DNA of 63,750 nucleotides, from the NCBI GenBank assembly GCA_017625835.1, contig JAGAKF010000049.1, forward strand, positions 1-63,750, in the 5' to 3' direction. The DNA is from Clostridia bacterium. Its GTDB lineage: Bacteria > Bacillota > Clostridia > Oscillospirales > Acutalibacteraceae. Below, one piece after another: positions 1 through 5,963 of the stretch (within the stretch, counting starts at the first letter, position 1; every line of letters starts with the position of its first letter). The translations under genes and the position numbers were made by a program. The notes below the pieces were generated by a model that was given only the letters and a program-made list of their open reading frames with translations, was not told where the DNA came from and ran no database searches.

Positions 1-318
1 CAAATTCGGGTTTGTAGAGCAAAGGCGATGCCTTTGCAATGATGCATCCGCTGTGCGGATATGATGAATGATGTTCGCTACGCGAATGATGTGTTTGCAT
101 TGCAAACATTAAGGGTCTGCGACGCTAAAATATAACACCTCGACTTTGATAGTGTCTGTAGGGGAGGCTTTTCTCCTCCCGCAAAATTGCACCGTATCTG
201 ACGGGACGGGAAACCCGTCCCCTACGTGATGAGTTAAATAAACAGCGTAGGACGGTGGCTTGCTGCCGCCGACAGAATTTATAGACTTTCATTAAATCAT
301 CCCGACAAACCCGAATTT
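1..318. mobile_element. Candidate MITE-like non-coding element with 14-bp terminal inverted repeats
   Basis: Bases 2-15 (AAATTCGGGTTTGT) are the exact reverse complement of bases 305-318. Between them there is no credible gene, only stacked hairpins: 19-37, 46-60, 74-86, 92-108, 162-180, 203-221 and 253-271. GTAGGG at 158-163 can also pair with CCCTAC at 220-225 to enclose two of them. Short inverted termini plus a non-coding palindromic interior is the layout of a miniature inverted-repeat element. A target-site duplication cannot be tested because the left end is at the window edge. An alternative is a chance nesting of intergenic repeats. The mobile interpretation is inference. Confidence 0.5.
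19..108. repeat. Array of four small hairpins separated by ATGATG spacers
   Basis: Four perfect short stems follow each other: 19-26/30-37 (8 bp, loop GAT), 46-51/55-60 (6 bp, loop TGT), 74-78/82-86 (5 bp, loop TAC) and 92-99/101-108 (8 bp, 1-base centre). The stems differ in sequence. The spacers all carry TGATG, mostly ATGATG (38-45, 61-73, 87-91). Variable stems with a constant spacer suggest the fold and the spacer are selected rather than the stem sequence. Function unknown. Confidence 0.7.
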
Positions 319-371
319 ATCGACACGCCTTAACGAAATTGTACATTTTTGAAACTTACAGTAATTCCTTA

Positions 372-400
372 TTGAAGTTTTTTGATATATGTGTTACAAT
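372..400 (+). promoter_or_regulatory. Sigma-A-type promoter of the cohesin-like surface protein gene
   Basis: TTGAAG at 372-377 and TACAAT at 395-400 are separated by 17 bases. The start codon at 453 follows a GGAGGAATTACG ribosome-binding site. Confidence 0.7.
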
Positions 401-452
401 GTCCCCATATGAGATGTAAATGTGCATTTCAAAAATTTAGGGAGGAATTACG

Positions 453-1865
453 ATGAATAAAGTATTCAAAAAAGTAATGGCATCGCTTCTTATCGTTTTA
501 ATGTTATTTGCTTTCGTTCCTGTGATGGGATTGGAGCTTGTACCGCAGGCGGCAGGAAGTGCTGTTTTTTCGCTTAACCTTTCAAGCGAAACGGACAACA
601 AGGTTGTACTTACAGTTAAACTCGACAGCGGCAGCTTTGCAGCGGTTGACTTTGGGGTAAGCTACAATAGTTCAAAGGTTAAATCTTGTTCAAATATTAG
701 TGCTTCACTTCCGGGTGGTTTTGCAATGACTAACCCTGATACAGGTCTCGTTTCAGGTGCATCAGTAGACAATGTTAGCGCAGGCACAACTATTGCAACA
801 TATACATTTGACAAAGTTCCCGGCAAGTATGTTACAAAGGATGACTTTTCACTTAAAGTAACAAACTGTGATGCAGCGGACACAAGCAAGGTCAGCGTTT
901 CTGTAAAGAATAATCTTCCGTCTGTTGCGGCTAACGAAACAACAAAGCCGACCACAACAAAGCCGACCACAACAAAGCCGACTACAACGAAGCCGACTAC
1001 AACGAAGCCGACTACAACAAAGCCGACTACGACAAAGCCGACTACGACAAAGCCGACTACGACTACCACAACAAAACCGACTACAACTACTACAACAACT
1101 GCTGCTACAGTAACAACTTCAGTAACAGCAACAAACAGCGCTTCAGGAAACAACAGCGGTGCTTGCGGTGCGAGTGCAACATGGATCTTTGATGAAACAA
1201 CAGGTGCTATCCTTATCTCAGGTTCAGGTGCAATGACTGATTACGTTGCTAATGAACCCGAATGGATCACAAGCTACAGAGCAGACATCAAAGAAGCTAC
1301 AATCCGCTACGGTATAACTCATATCGGTGCAAATAGCTTTAGAAACTGCTACAATCTTGAAACCGTTCATATCGCATCTTCTGTTATGACAATCGGTGCA
1401 GGTGCATTTGACGGTTGTCATAACCTCAAAAACGTATATTATGAAGGTTCTGAAGAGGAATTCTATGCAGCATTCCCGCAGGCAGAATCAATGTTCGGCA
1501 ACGGAAATCCGCAGTTCATTTTCAACAAGAATTCAGCAGTAGTATGGGATGAATTCGAAAATCTTACAACAGAAGCTGCAGATGAAGAAGAAACAGAAAA
1601 TGAAGTAAAAGACGCTCCGAAGAACACAATAATAATTGTTATCGTAGCTGCAATCCTTCTTATCGGTGCAGTAGTTATTGTTGTAATTGTTGTTGCAAAC
1701 AAGAAAAAGAATAACCAGCCGAAGGATGAACCTGAGGAGCAGACATGGAATCAGTATAACCAGTATATGGATACATTGGCTGATCAGCCTGAGAATCCGG
1801 TTCAGGAACAGGTTCCTGAGCAGAAGAATGTTCAGAATGACGATTGGGACGGTATTCAGTTTTAA
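453..1865 (+). CDS. Membrane-anchored cohesin-like protein with TTTKP linker and leucine-rich repeats
   Basis: This is a 470-residue exported protein. Residues 1-35 are a signal peptide. About 36-155 is a beta-rich module with the look of a cohesin (alternating hydrophobic strands, 'AAVDFGVSYNSSKV'). About 163-215 is a Thr/Lys/Pro linker of repeated TTTKP units. About 240-335 holds BspA-type leucine-rich repeats ('ITHIGANSFRNCYNLETVHI'). An acidic stretch precedes one strong transmembrane helix at about 391-414, followed by KKK and a Gln/Glu/Asn-rich cytoplasmic tail of about 50 residues. Cohesins bind dockerins in cellulosomes; dockerin proteins occur elsewhere in this window. Anchoring by an internal helix rather than a sortase or SLH module is unusual. 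The cohesin call is from pattern only; an unrelated beta-sandwich is possible. Confidence 0.7.
   Translation: MNKVFKKVMASLLIVLMLFAFVPVMGLELVPQAAGSAVFSLNLSSETDNKVVLTVKLDSGSFAAVDFGVSYNSSKVKSCSNISASLPGGFAMTNPDTGLVSGASVDNVSAGTTIATYTFDKVPGKYVTKDDFSLKVTNCDAADTSKVSVSVKNNLPSVAANETTKPTTTKPTTTKPTTTKPTTTKPTTTKPTTTKPTTTKPTTTTTTKPTTTTTTTAATVTTSVTATNSASGNNSGACGASATWIFDETTGAILISGSGAMTDYVANEPEWITSYRADIKEATIRYGITHIGANSFRNCYNLETVHIASSVMTIGAGAFDGCHNLKNVYYEGSEEEFYAAFPQAESMFGNGNPQFIFNKNSAVVWDEFENLTTEAADEEETENEVKDAPKNTIIIVIVAAILLIGAVVIVVIVVANKKKNNQPKDEPEEQTWNQYNQYMDTLADQPENPVQEQVPEQKNVQNDDWDGIQF
941..1095 (+). repeat. Fifteen-base tandem repeat encoding TTTKP units
   Basis: About eight near-identical 15-base units (acaacaaagccgacc type, with silent third-position changes) encode the linker of the surface protein. 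Copy change by slippage would keep the reading frame and only alter linker length. Confidence 0.9.
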
Positions 1866-1885
1866 ACTCTGAATAGGCATTTTTT

Positions 1886-1913
1886 AAGCAGGTAGCCTAC
1901 GGGTTGCCTGCTT
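1886..1913 (+). terminator. Intrinsic terminator of the cohesin-like gene
   Basis: A 12-bp stem (1886-1897 with 1902-1913, two wobble pairs) with loop TACG is followed by TTTT, 20 bases after the stop codon. Confidence 0.85.
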
Positions 1914-1996
1914 TTTGTTACCATAATATAATCCTTGACAAAAAACGACTTTTAGTATATTCTTTAGAAGAATATTTCAAAGAGGATGGGTAAGTG

Positions 1997-2791
1997 ATGA
2001 AAGAATACTTTTCTCGTATAAAAGAAAATTGTAAAACCTGGGAAATTGTCGTATGGTGGATTTTCCGCGGACTTATGATATATGCGTTGATTGCAAGCAT
2101 AATCGGTGTTTCGAACGGAACAAGAGATATGGCAGATGTGACTCAGGTTCTTGCAAACTTTGCGGCAATGTTTGCATGGGAAGTTATGATGATGTTTCCG
2201 AAAAAATCGCTTTTCCGCTATGTTCCGTCATATATTCAGATTCTTATTACTTTTATGGCTTTCTGTGGTTCGTTCGGCGGTAAGTTCCTTAATTTCTACT
2301 ATGATCTCAGCTGGTGGGACTCGGGAATGCACTTTTTAAACTGCGGTCTTGCGGTTCTTATCGGATACGAGACGATAGTTGCAATGCAGAAGAGAGACCA
2401 AAAAGAGTGCTCGGTTTCTATTGTTATCTTTGCATCATTAGGGTTTGCTCTTTTTGCTTCAACAGCCTGGGAGCTTTTTGAATTTTTTGCAGACCAGTTT
2501 ATGTGCAACCCCGAAACGGGTGCAATAGGCGACGCACAACATTGGTGTTATGAACTTGCTGTGGGAACGCAGAAGGAAGCGACTCTCTTTGATCCGATTT
2601 ATCCCGGGCGTTGGCCGATTATGGATACTATGGCAGATACAGTTCTTAACGCAGGCGGCGCTGCGATAGGTTGGGTTGTCCTCAAGATTTTCCCGTTCCA
2701 CCATAAGGGAGAAAACGATATCAACAAGCAGATTGCTCAGATGAATGCGAAGGCTGAAAATAAGTCTAAGAAAGAAACAGTTAAAAAATAA
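1997..2791 (+). CDS. Multi-pass membrane protein, possibly YjdF/DUF2238-like
   Basis: The 264-residue product has about six hydrophobic segments and a basic C-terminal tail rich in Lys. The segment 'WWDSGMHFLNCGLAVLIGYE' resembles the Asp/His helix of the YjdF (DUF2238) membrane family, whose function is unknown. The ATG at 1997 is preferred over the GTG three bases upstream because GAGGATGGG lies at a usable distance from it. It has its own terminator and no operon partner. The family assignment is a resemblance only. Confidence 0.75.
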   Translation: MKEYFSRIKENCKTWEIVVWWIFRGLMIYALIASIIGVSNGTRDMADVTQVLANFAAMFAWEVMMMFPKKSLFRYVPSYIQILITFMAFCGSFGGKFLNFYYDLSWWDSGMHFLNCGLAVLIGYETIVAMQKRDQKECSVSIVIFASLGFALFASTAWELFEFFADQFMCNPETGAIGDAQHWCYELAVGTQKEATLFDPIYPGRWPIMDTMADTVLNAGGAAIGWVVLKIFPFHHKGENDINKQIAQMNAKAENKSKKETVKK

Positions 2792-2800
2792 AAAAAACAG

Positions 2801-2828
2801 AGGATTGGTTGCCGATGCGACCAATCCT
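2801..2828. terminator. Bidirectional terminator between convergent genes
   Basis: Perfect 9-bp stem AGGATTGGT (2801-2809) with ACCAATCCT (2820-2828). It is flanked by an A-run on the left and a T-run on the right, so it can serve the membrane protein gene and the convergent small gene ending at 2832. Confidence 0.85.
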
Positions 2829-2831
2829 TTT

Positions 2832-3062
2832 TTATCGATTAAGCTCGTCGATTATAATTTCGTGAAAGTGGCAAAGCTCTGCTTCGCAGGAATTAAGAGT
2901 GGAAACTATTCGCTCTGTAAATTTCTTGTTGACGGAAACGTCCCTGAATTCCGAAAGGCGGGAGCCGCTTTCCTTATCCGTTGCTTCGATTCCGTATGTA
3001 AGAACAAAGTTTCCGTCTTCGAGCACGAGCGCACTTTTTGTAATTGAATATACAGCTTTCAT
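2832..3062 (-). CDS. Small conserved protein, DUF6514-like
   Basis: A 76-residue soluble protein starting MKAVYSITKSALVLEDG. The start at 3062 is set by GGAAGG seven bases upstream; an in-frame ATG 33 bases further out has no such site. It has a short beta-strand region with 'YGIEATDK' and a helical C-terminus with two Cys and 'FHEIIIDELNR'. It resembles small clostridial proteins filed under DUF6514, but this is from memory of the pattern. It is transcribed alone from the promoter at 3107-3135, with a palindrome just after the transcription start. Confidence 0.65.
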   Translation of the reverse strand: MKAVYSITKSALVLEDGNFVLTYGIEATDKESGSRLSEFRDVSVNKKFTERIVSTLNSCEAELCHFHEIIIDELNR

Positions 3063-3080
3063 AACAAACCTTCCAATATT

Positions 3081-3095
3081 GTGAATTAAATTCAC
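3081..3095. promoter_or_regulatory. Palindrome in leader of the DUF6514-like gene, candidate operator
   Basis: GTGAATTAAATTCAC is a perfect 7-1-7 palindrome at about +5 to +19 of the minus-strand transcript. A repressor bound here would block elongation or initiation. The binding protein is unknown. Confidence 0.5.
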
Positions 3096-3106
3096 GTTTC
3101 CTCAAT

Positions 3107-3135
3107 ATCATACACCCAATACATATGAATGTCAA
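3107..3135 (-). promoter_or_regulatory. Sigma-A-type promoter of the DUF6514-like gene
   Basis: On the minus strand TTGACA (3135-3130) and TATGAT (3112-3107) are 17 bases apart. The rest of the 435-base interval up to the regulator gene at 3498 (3136-3444) is AT-rich and shows no gene or repeat I can support. Confidence 0.7.
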
Positions 3136-3444
3136 TATGCTTTGGGTTTTTCTATAATGATGACGAAGCGGAATTGCAGAAAAAATCGAAAAAGCAAAAA
3201 TAATGTCGCGGAAGATGTTTTTATCGAACGGAATTGTTGTATTTATGTTGCACCCGAAAAAACAGTGTTAAAGTCTGTTTTTGTCGTTTTATGTTGAAGA
3301 AAATCAAGAAGATTTTTACTCTCCACAAAATGCAGACTAAGATTTTTTATTCAAACAAAATGTTGTGTGATATATCTGAACGGTATATTTTTGTGCAATA
3401 AATGAGTATGTCGTCGGTTTAAACAAATATGCCCTGCGTATAAC

Positions 3445-3473
3445 TTGAAAAAAAGCTACCCGTATGGTATAAT
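3445..3473 (+). promoter_or_regulatory. Sigma-A-type promoter of the DtxR/MntR-type regulator
   Basis: TTGAAA (3445-3450), 17 bases, TATAAT (3468-3473). Transcription would start near 3480, leaving a leader of about 18 bases. Confidence 0.8.
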
Positions 3474-3497
3474 AAAAACGTACCGGGAGGTGTGATT

Positions 3498-3866
3498 ATG
3501 CATTTGCAGGAATCGGGCGAAATGTATCTTGAATCTATATATGTTTTAACAAAAAACAGCAACGAAGTTCGTTCAATAGATGTTTGTGAATATATGGGAT
3601 ATTCGAAGCCTAGTGTAAGCCGTGCAATCGGTCTTCTTAAAAACGGCGGATATGTTACCGTTGACGGCGAAGGCCACCTGAGTCTGACGGACGTCGGCAA
3701 AGATGTTGCGGAAAAAATTTATCAGCGTCATACAATGCTTACGGAAATGTTGATTCGTCTTGGTGTCTCCAAGGAAGTGGCGGCAGAGGATGCGTGCAAA
3801 ATTGAACACGTGATAAGCGAAGAAACCGTTGCGGCAATTAAAAATTACGTTGAGAATTGTGAGTGA
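3498..3866 (+). CDS. Metal-dependent transcriptional regulator, DtxR/MntR family
   Basis: The 122-residue protein has an N-terminal winged helix-turn-helix ('GYSKPSVSRAIGLLKNGGYV') and a dimerisation/metal-binding half. These proteins bind Fe(II) or Mn(II) and repress uptake genes. Candidate ligands are E12, H78, C100, E103 and H104. The 'ACKIEHVIS' segment has Cys at the place used by DtxR Cys102, where Bacillus MntR has Glu, which points to iron rather than manganese. There is no C-terminal SH3/FeoA domain. The ATG at 3498 is favoured over GTG at 3492 by the GGGAGG spacing. The stop overlaps the next start. Confidence 0.88.
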   Translation: MHLQESGEMYLESIYVLTKNSNEVRSIDVCEYMGYSKPSVSRAIGLLKNGGYVTVDGEGHLSLTDVGKDVAEKIYQRHTMLTEMLIRLGVSKEVAAEDACKIEHVISEETVAAIKNYVENCE

Positions 3867-4105
3867 TTGCTTTGAAATATTCGATAGACAGAATCGAAGA
3901 AGGTTTTGCCGTCTGTGAAGATGAAAACGGTGAACGCATAAACATTGAAATAAGCAGATTGCCCGAAGGAATAAAGGAAGGATTGCAGATTTCAATTAAC
4001 GGTGACGAAGTTATTCTTCTCGAAGAAGAAACGGAAGAAAGACGAAGAAAACTGGCACAAAAACAAAGAGAACTTTTTGAAAGAAAACGAAAGAGAGTCG
4101 ATTAA
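3863..4105 (+). CDS. DUF3006 family small protein
   Basis: An 80-residue protein with the DUF3006 pattern: an N-terminal beta unit 'YSIDRIEEGFAVCEDENGE', a middle 'LPEGIKEG' turn, then a long Glu/Lys/Arg-rich helix. Its GTG start overlaps the regulator's stop (GTGA), so translation is probably coupled; a TTG at 3872 is the alternative start. Function of the family is unknown. The last codons lie in the palindrome at 4090-4117 and overlap the convergent gene by four bases. Confidence 0.75.
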   Translation: MIALKYSIDRIEEGFAVCEDENGERINIEISRLPEGIKEGLQISINGDEVILLEEETEERRRKLAQKQRELFERKRKRVD

Positions 4106-4117
4106 GACTCTCTTTCT
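4090..4117. terminator. Bidirectional terminator embedded in two convergent gene ends
   Basis: GAAAGAGAGTC (4090-4100) and GACTCTCTTTC (4107-4117) form a perfect 11-bp stem with loop GATTAA that contains both stop codons. The stem is purine/pyrimidine biased and the flanking T-runs are short, so termination strength is uncertain. Confidence 0.65.
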
Positions 4118-4317
4118 TCTTTGTCGAATCCTTTGTAATTCTTTTTCTTTCTGCTTGTCGGTAAACCATGCGATATTTTTGGAAAGCTGTTTTCGCTGTC
4201 TGCTGTCGGTTGAATGTTATAAGTCCCGAATTTGTGAAGAATTTCGTCACAGGTTTCGGGATTGCCGAAGACGGGTTCATCTATATTGCGATATACTTTA
4301 CCTTTTTCATCGTTCAT
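4102..4317 (-). CDS. Small hypothetical protein
   Basis: A 71-residue hydrophilic protein (MNDEKGKVYRNIDEPVFGNP...) ending in a Lys/Arg/Glu-rich tail. I do not recognise it. A GTG nine bases upstream is in frame, but AGGTGA sits correctly only for the ATG at 4317. It is supported by its ribosome-binding site, its codon use and the shared terminator with the convergent DUF3006 gene. Confidence 0.55.
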   Translation of the reverse strand: MNDEKGKVYRNIDEPVFGNPETCDEILHKFGTYNIQPTADSENSFPKISHGLPTSRKKKNYKGFDKEERES

Positions 4318-4372
4318 AATTATCACCTGAAATTATTTTTCTCTTTTTGATATCAAAAATTCACAGATTTAC

Positions 4373-4401
4373 TTGACAAGTATGGAAAATTATAGTAAAA
4401 T
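4373..4401 (+). promoter_or_regulatory. Promoter of the tandem MgtC-like genes
   Basis: TTGACA (4373-4378), 17 bases, TAAAAT (4396-4401). The leader of about 70 bases contains the hairpin at 4419-4444. Confidence 0.8.
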
Positions 4402-4418
4402 AACTCAATCAATTTCGG

Positions 4419-4444
4419 CGGGCGTGAACATACAATCACGTCCG
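4419..4444 (+). promoter_or_regulatory. Leader hairpin upstream of the MgtC-like genes
   Basis: CGGGCGTGA (4419-4427) pairs with TCACGTCCG (4436-4444), nine pairs including one wobble, with an 8-base loop. No T-run follows, so it is not a standard terminator. It may stabilise the mRNA or act as a small control element. It is too short for known Mg2+ riboswitches. Confidence 0.5.
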
Positions 4445-4480
4445 TTAACATATTATTTAGGAAAGTAAGGAGGTTTTGTT

Positions 4481-5215
4481 ATGGATTCTTTGATATCCTG
4501 GTTGGATCCGTTCCGTCAGGTGAGCTTTGCAGCCTTGATTGTGAAAATTCTTATGGCTGTGTTCTTCGGCGGACTTATCGGTCTTGAACGCGGACAGAAG
4601 CACCGCGCGGCAGGTAGCCGTACTTATATGATAGTTTGTCTCGGTGCAGCTCTTACCATGGTATTGAGTCAGTACGAAGCAAACCTTCTTTCAGGTCTCT
4701 GGGCGGAAATTGCGGATAAGGTCGGGGTTAAAACCGATGTTTCCCGTTTCGGCGCTCAGGTTATAAACGGAATCGGTTTCCTCGGTGCAGGTACGATTAT
4801 TGTAACGGGCCGTCAGGAGGTTAAGGGCCTTACTACTGCGGCAGGCCTGTGGGCATCTGCTTGTATGGGTCTTGCGATCGGTTCCGGATTCTATGAATGT
4901 GCCGTGTTCGGCTTCCTTCTGATTCTTATTACAACGACGATTTTCAATAAGCTCGGTGCGTGGGTAATTGCCAATGCCAGAAATATGGATCTCTACGTTG
5001 AATTTGACAGAATGGATAACCTCGGCGAGATTATCAGCACGATAAAAGCTTTGAATATTCAGATTTTTGACGTTGACACCCAGCGTGAAAAACAGTCCAA
5101 CGGTGTCGTGATCGGTGCAGTTATTTCAATGGGTCTGCCCAAGGGAGAAACTCACTCTCACGTTATGTCAAAAATTTCAAAGTTAGATTATGTCACTCTT
5201 GTTGACGAAATATAA
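4481..5215 (+). CDS. MgtC/SapB family membrane protein (first of pair)
   Basis: A 244-residue protein with four or five N-terminal transmembrane helices and a C-terminal ACT-like soluble domain. Family signatures are 'GLIGLERGQKHRAAGSRTYM' and 'GIGFLGAGTIIV', then 'VKGLTTAAGLWASACMGLAIG'. MgtC proteins affect Mg2+ homeostasis and, in Salmonella, F-type ATPase activity; here no transporter function is shown. A good AAGGAGG site precedes the ATG. The second paralogue follows after 13 bases in the same transcript. Confidence 0.88.
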   Translation: MDSLISWLDPFRQVSFAALIVKILMAVFFGGLIGLERGQKHRAAGSRTYMIVCLGAALTMVLSQYEANLLSGLWAEIADKVGVKTDVSRFGAQVINGIGFLGAGTIIVTGRQEVKGLTTAAGLWASACMGLAIGSGFYECAVFGFLLILITTTIFNKLGAWVIANARNMDLYVEFDRMDNLGEIISTIKALNIQIFDVDTQREKQSNGVVIGAVISMGLPKGETHSHVMSKISKLDYVTLVDEI

Positions 5216-5228
5216 GGGAGGGCGGATA

Positions 5229-5909
5229 ATGCTTGGTTTTCTTGATTTTTTAAGAGATGTTACAACGGTTTCAGTGCTCTTCCGTCTTTTTCTTGCAGTT
5301 CTGTGCGGTGGCATAATCGGTATTGAACGTGAGCATAAGCGCCGTCCTGCTGGTTTTCGTACGCATATTCTTATCTGTCTCGGAGCTTCGATGACAACGC
5401 TTACAAGCCAGTTTTTGTTTTATGACCTTAATCTTTACACGGATATCGGAAGACTTGGTGCACAGGTTGTTGCAGGTATCGGTTTCATCGGTGCGGGTGC
5501 TATCATCGTAACCAAACGCCGTCAGGTCAAGGGTCTTACGACTGCGGCAGGTCTCTGGACTTGTGCAATTATCGGCCTTGCAATCGGAGCGGCTTACTAT
5601 GAGGCGGCAGTGATTGCAACGCTTGTTATCGTTGTTGCTGAAATCTTTTTTGTTAAATTTGAGTATTGGGTTCTTGTTAATTCGCGAAACCTGAATATAT
5701 ATGTTGAATACGAGGATAACGAGCATCTTGATAACGTTATCCGCCTTATTAAAAGCTACCGTATTGTTATCATTGACCTTGAAATTACAAAGTCGGGTAA
5801 CAATGCCTGTGCAATTTTCCAGCTTCAGCTTCCCAAAAAGATTTCGCACGATAAGATTATGACTGCGATTTCAACGGCAGAAGGAATTGTTTCGGTGGAA
5901 GAATTGTAA
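5229..5909 (+). CDS. MgtC/SapB family membrane protein (second of pair)
   Basis: A 226-residue paralogue of the preceding gene with the same topology: 'GIIGIEREHKRRPAGFRTHI', 'GIGFIGAGAIIV', 'VKGLTTAAGLWTCAIIGLAIG', then a C-terminal ACT-like domain. An upstream in-frame GTG would overlap the first gene, but AGGGAGG points to the ATG at 5229. Sequence divergence between the pair makes a recent duplication unlikely; they may form a hetero-oligomer (inference). Confidence 0.88.
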   Translation: MLGFLDFLRDVTTVSVLFRLFLAVLCGGIIGIEREHKRRPAGFRTHILICLGASMTTLTSQFLFYDLNLYTDIGRLGAQVVAGIGFIGAGAIIVTKRRQVKGLTTAAGLWTCAIIGLAIGAAYYEAAVIATLVIVVAEIFFVKFEYWVLVNSRNLNIYVEYEDNEHLDNVIRLIKSYRIVIIDLEITKSGNNACAIFQLQLPKKISHDKIMTAISTAEGIVSVEEL

Positions 5910-5963
5910 TTTTGTGTTGTAAAAAAAGCCTGAATGTAGTATCATCTTTTCGGAGGCGATACT

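Noticed and set aside
941-1095. Regular 15-base repeats that could suggest a CRISPR array
   Set aside because: The repeats are contiguous with no unique spacers and are in frame as TTTKP units.
662-1153. Long minus-strand open frame opposite the cohesin-like gene, rich in Val and Gly
   Set aside because: It is the antisense reading of the TTTKP repeats; low-complexity product, no RBS, and the plus strand has a coherent signal peptide, domain and membrane helix.
4402-4480. Mg2+ riboswitch (M-box or ykoK) before the MgtC pair
   Set aside because: The leader is only about 70 bases with a single hairpin; the known Mg2+ riboswitch cores are much longer.
5271-5849. 192-codon minus-strand open frame within the second MgtC gene
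   Set aside because: Product lacks recognisable features; opposite strand encodes clear MgtC motifs with a good RBS.
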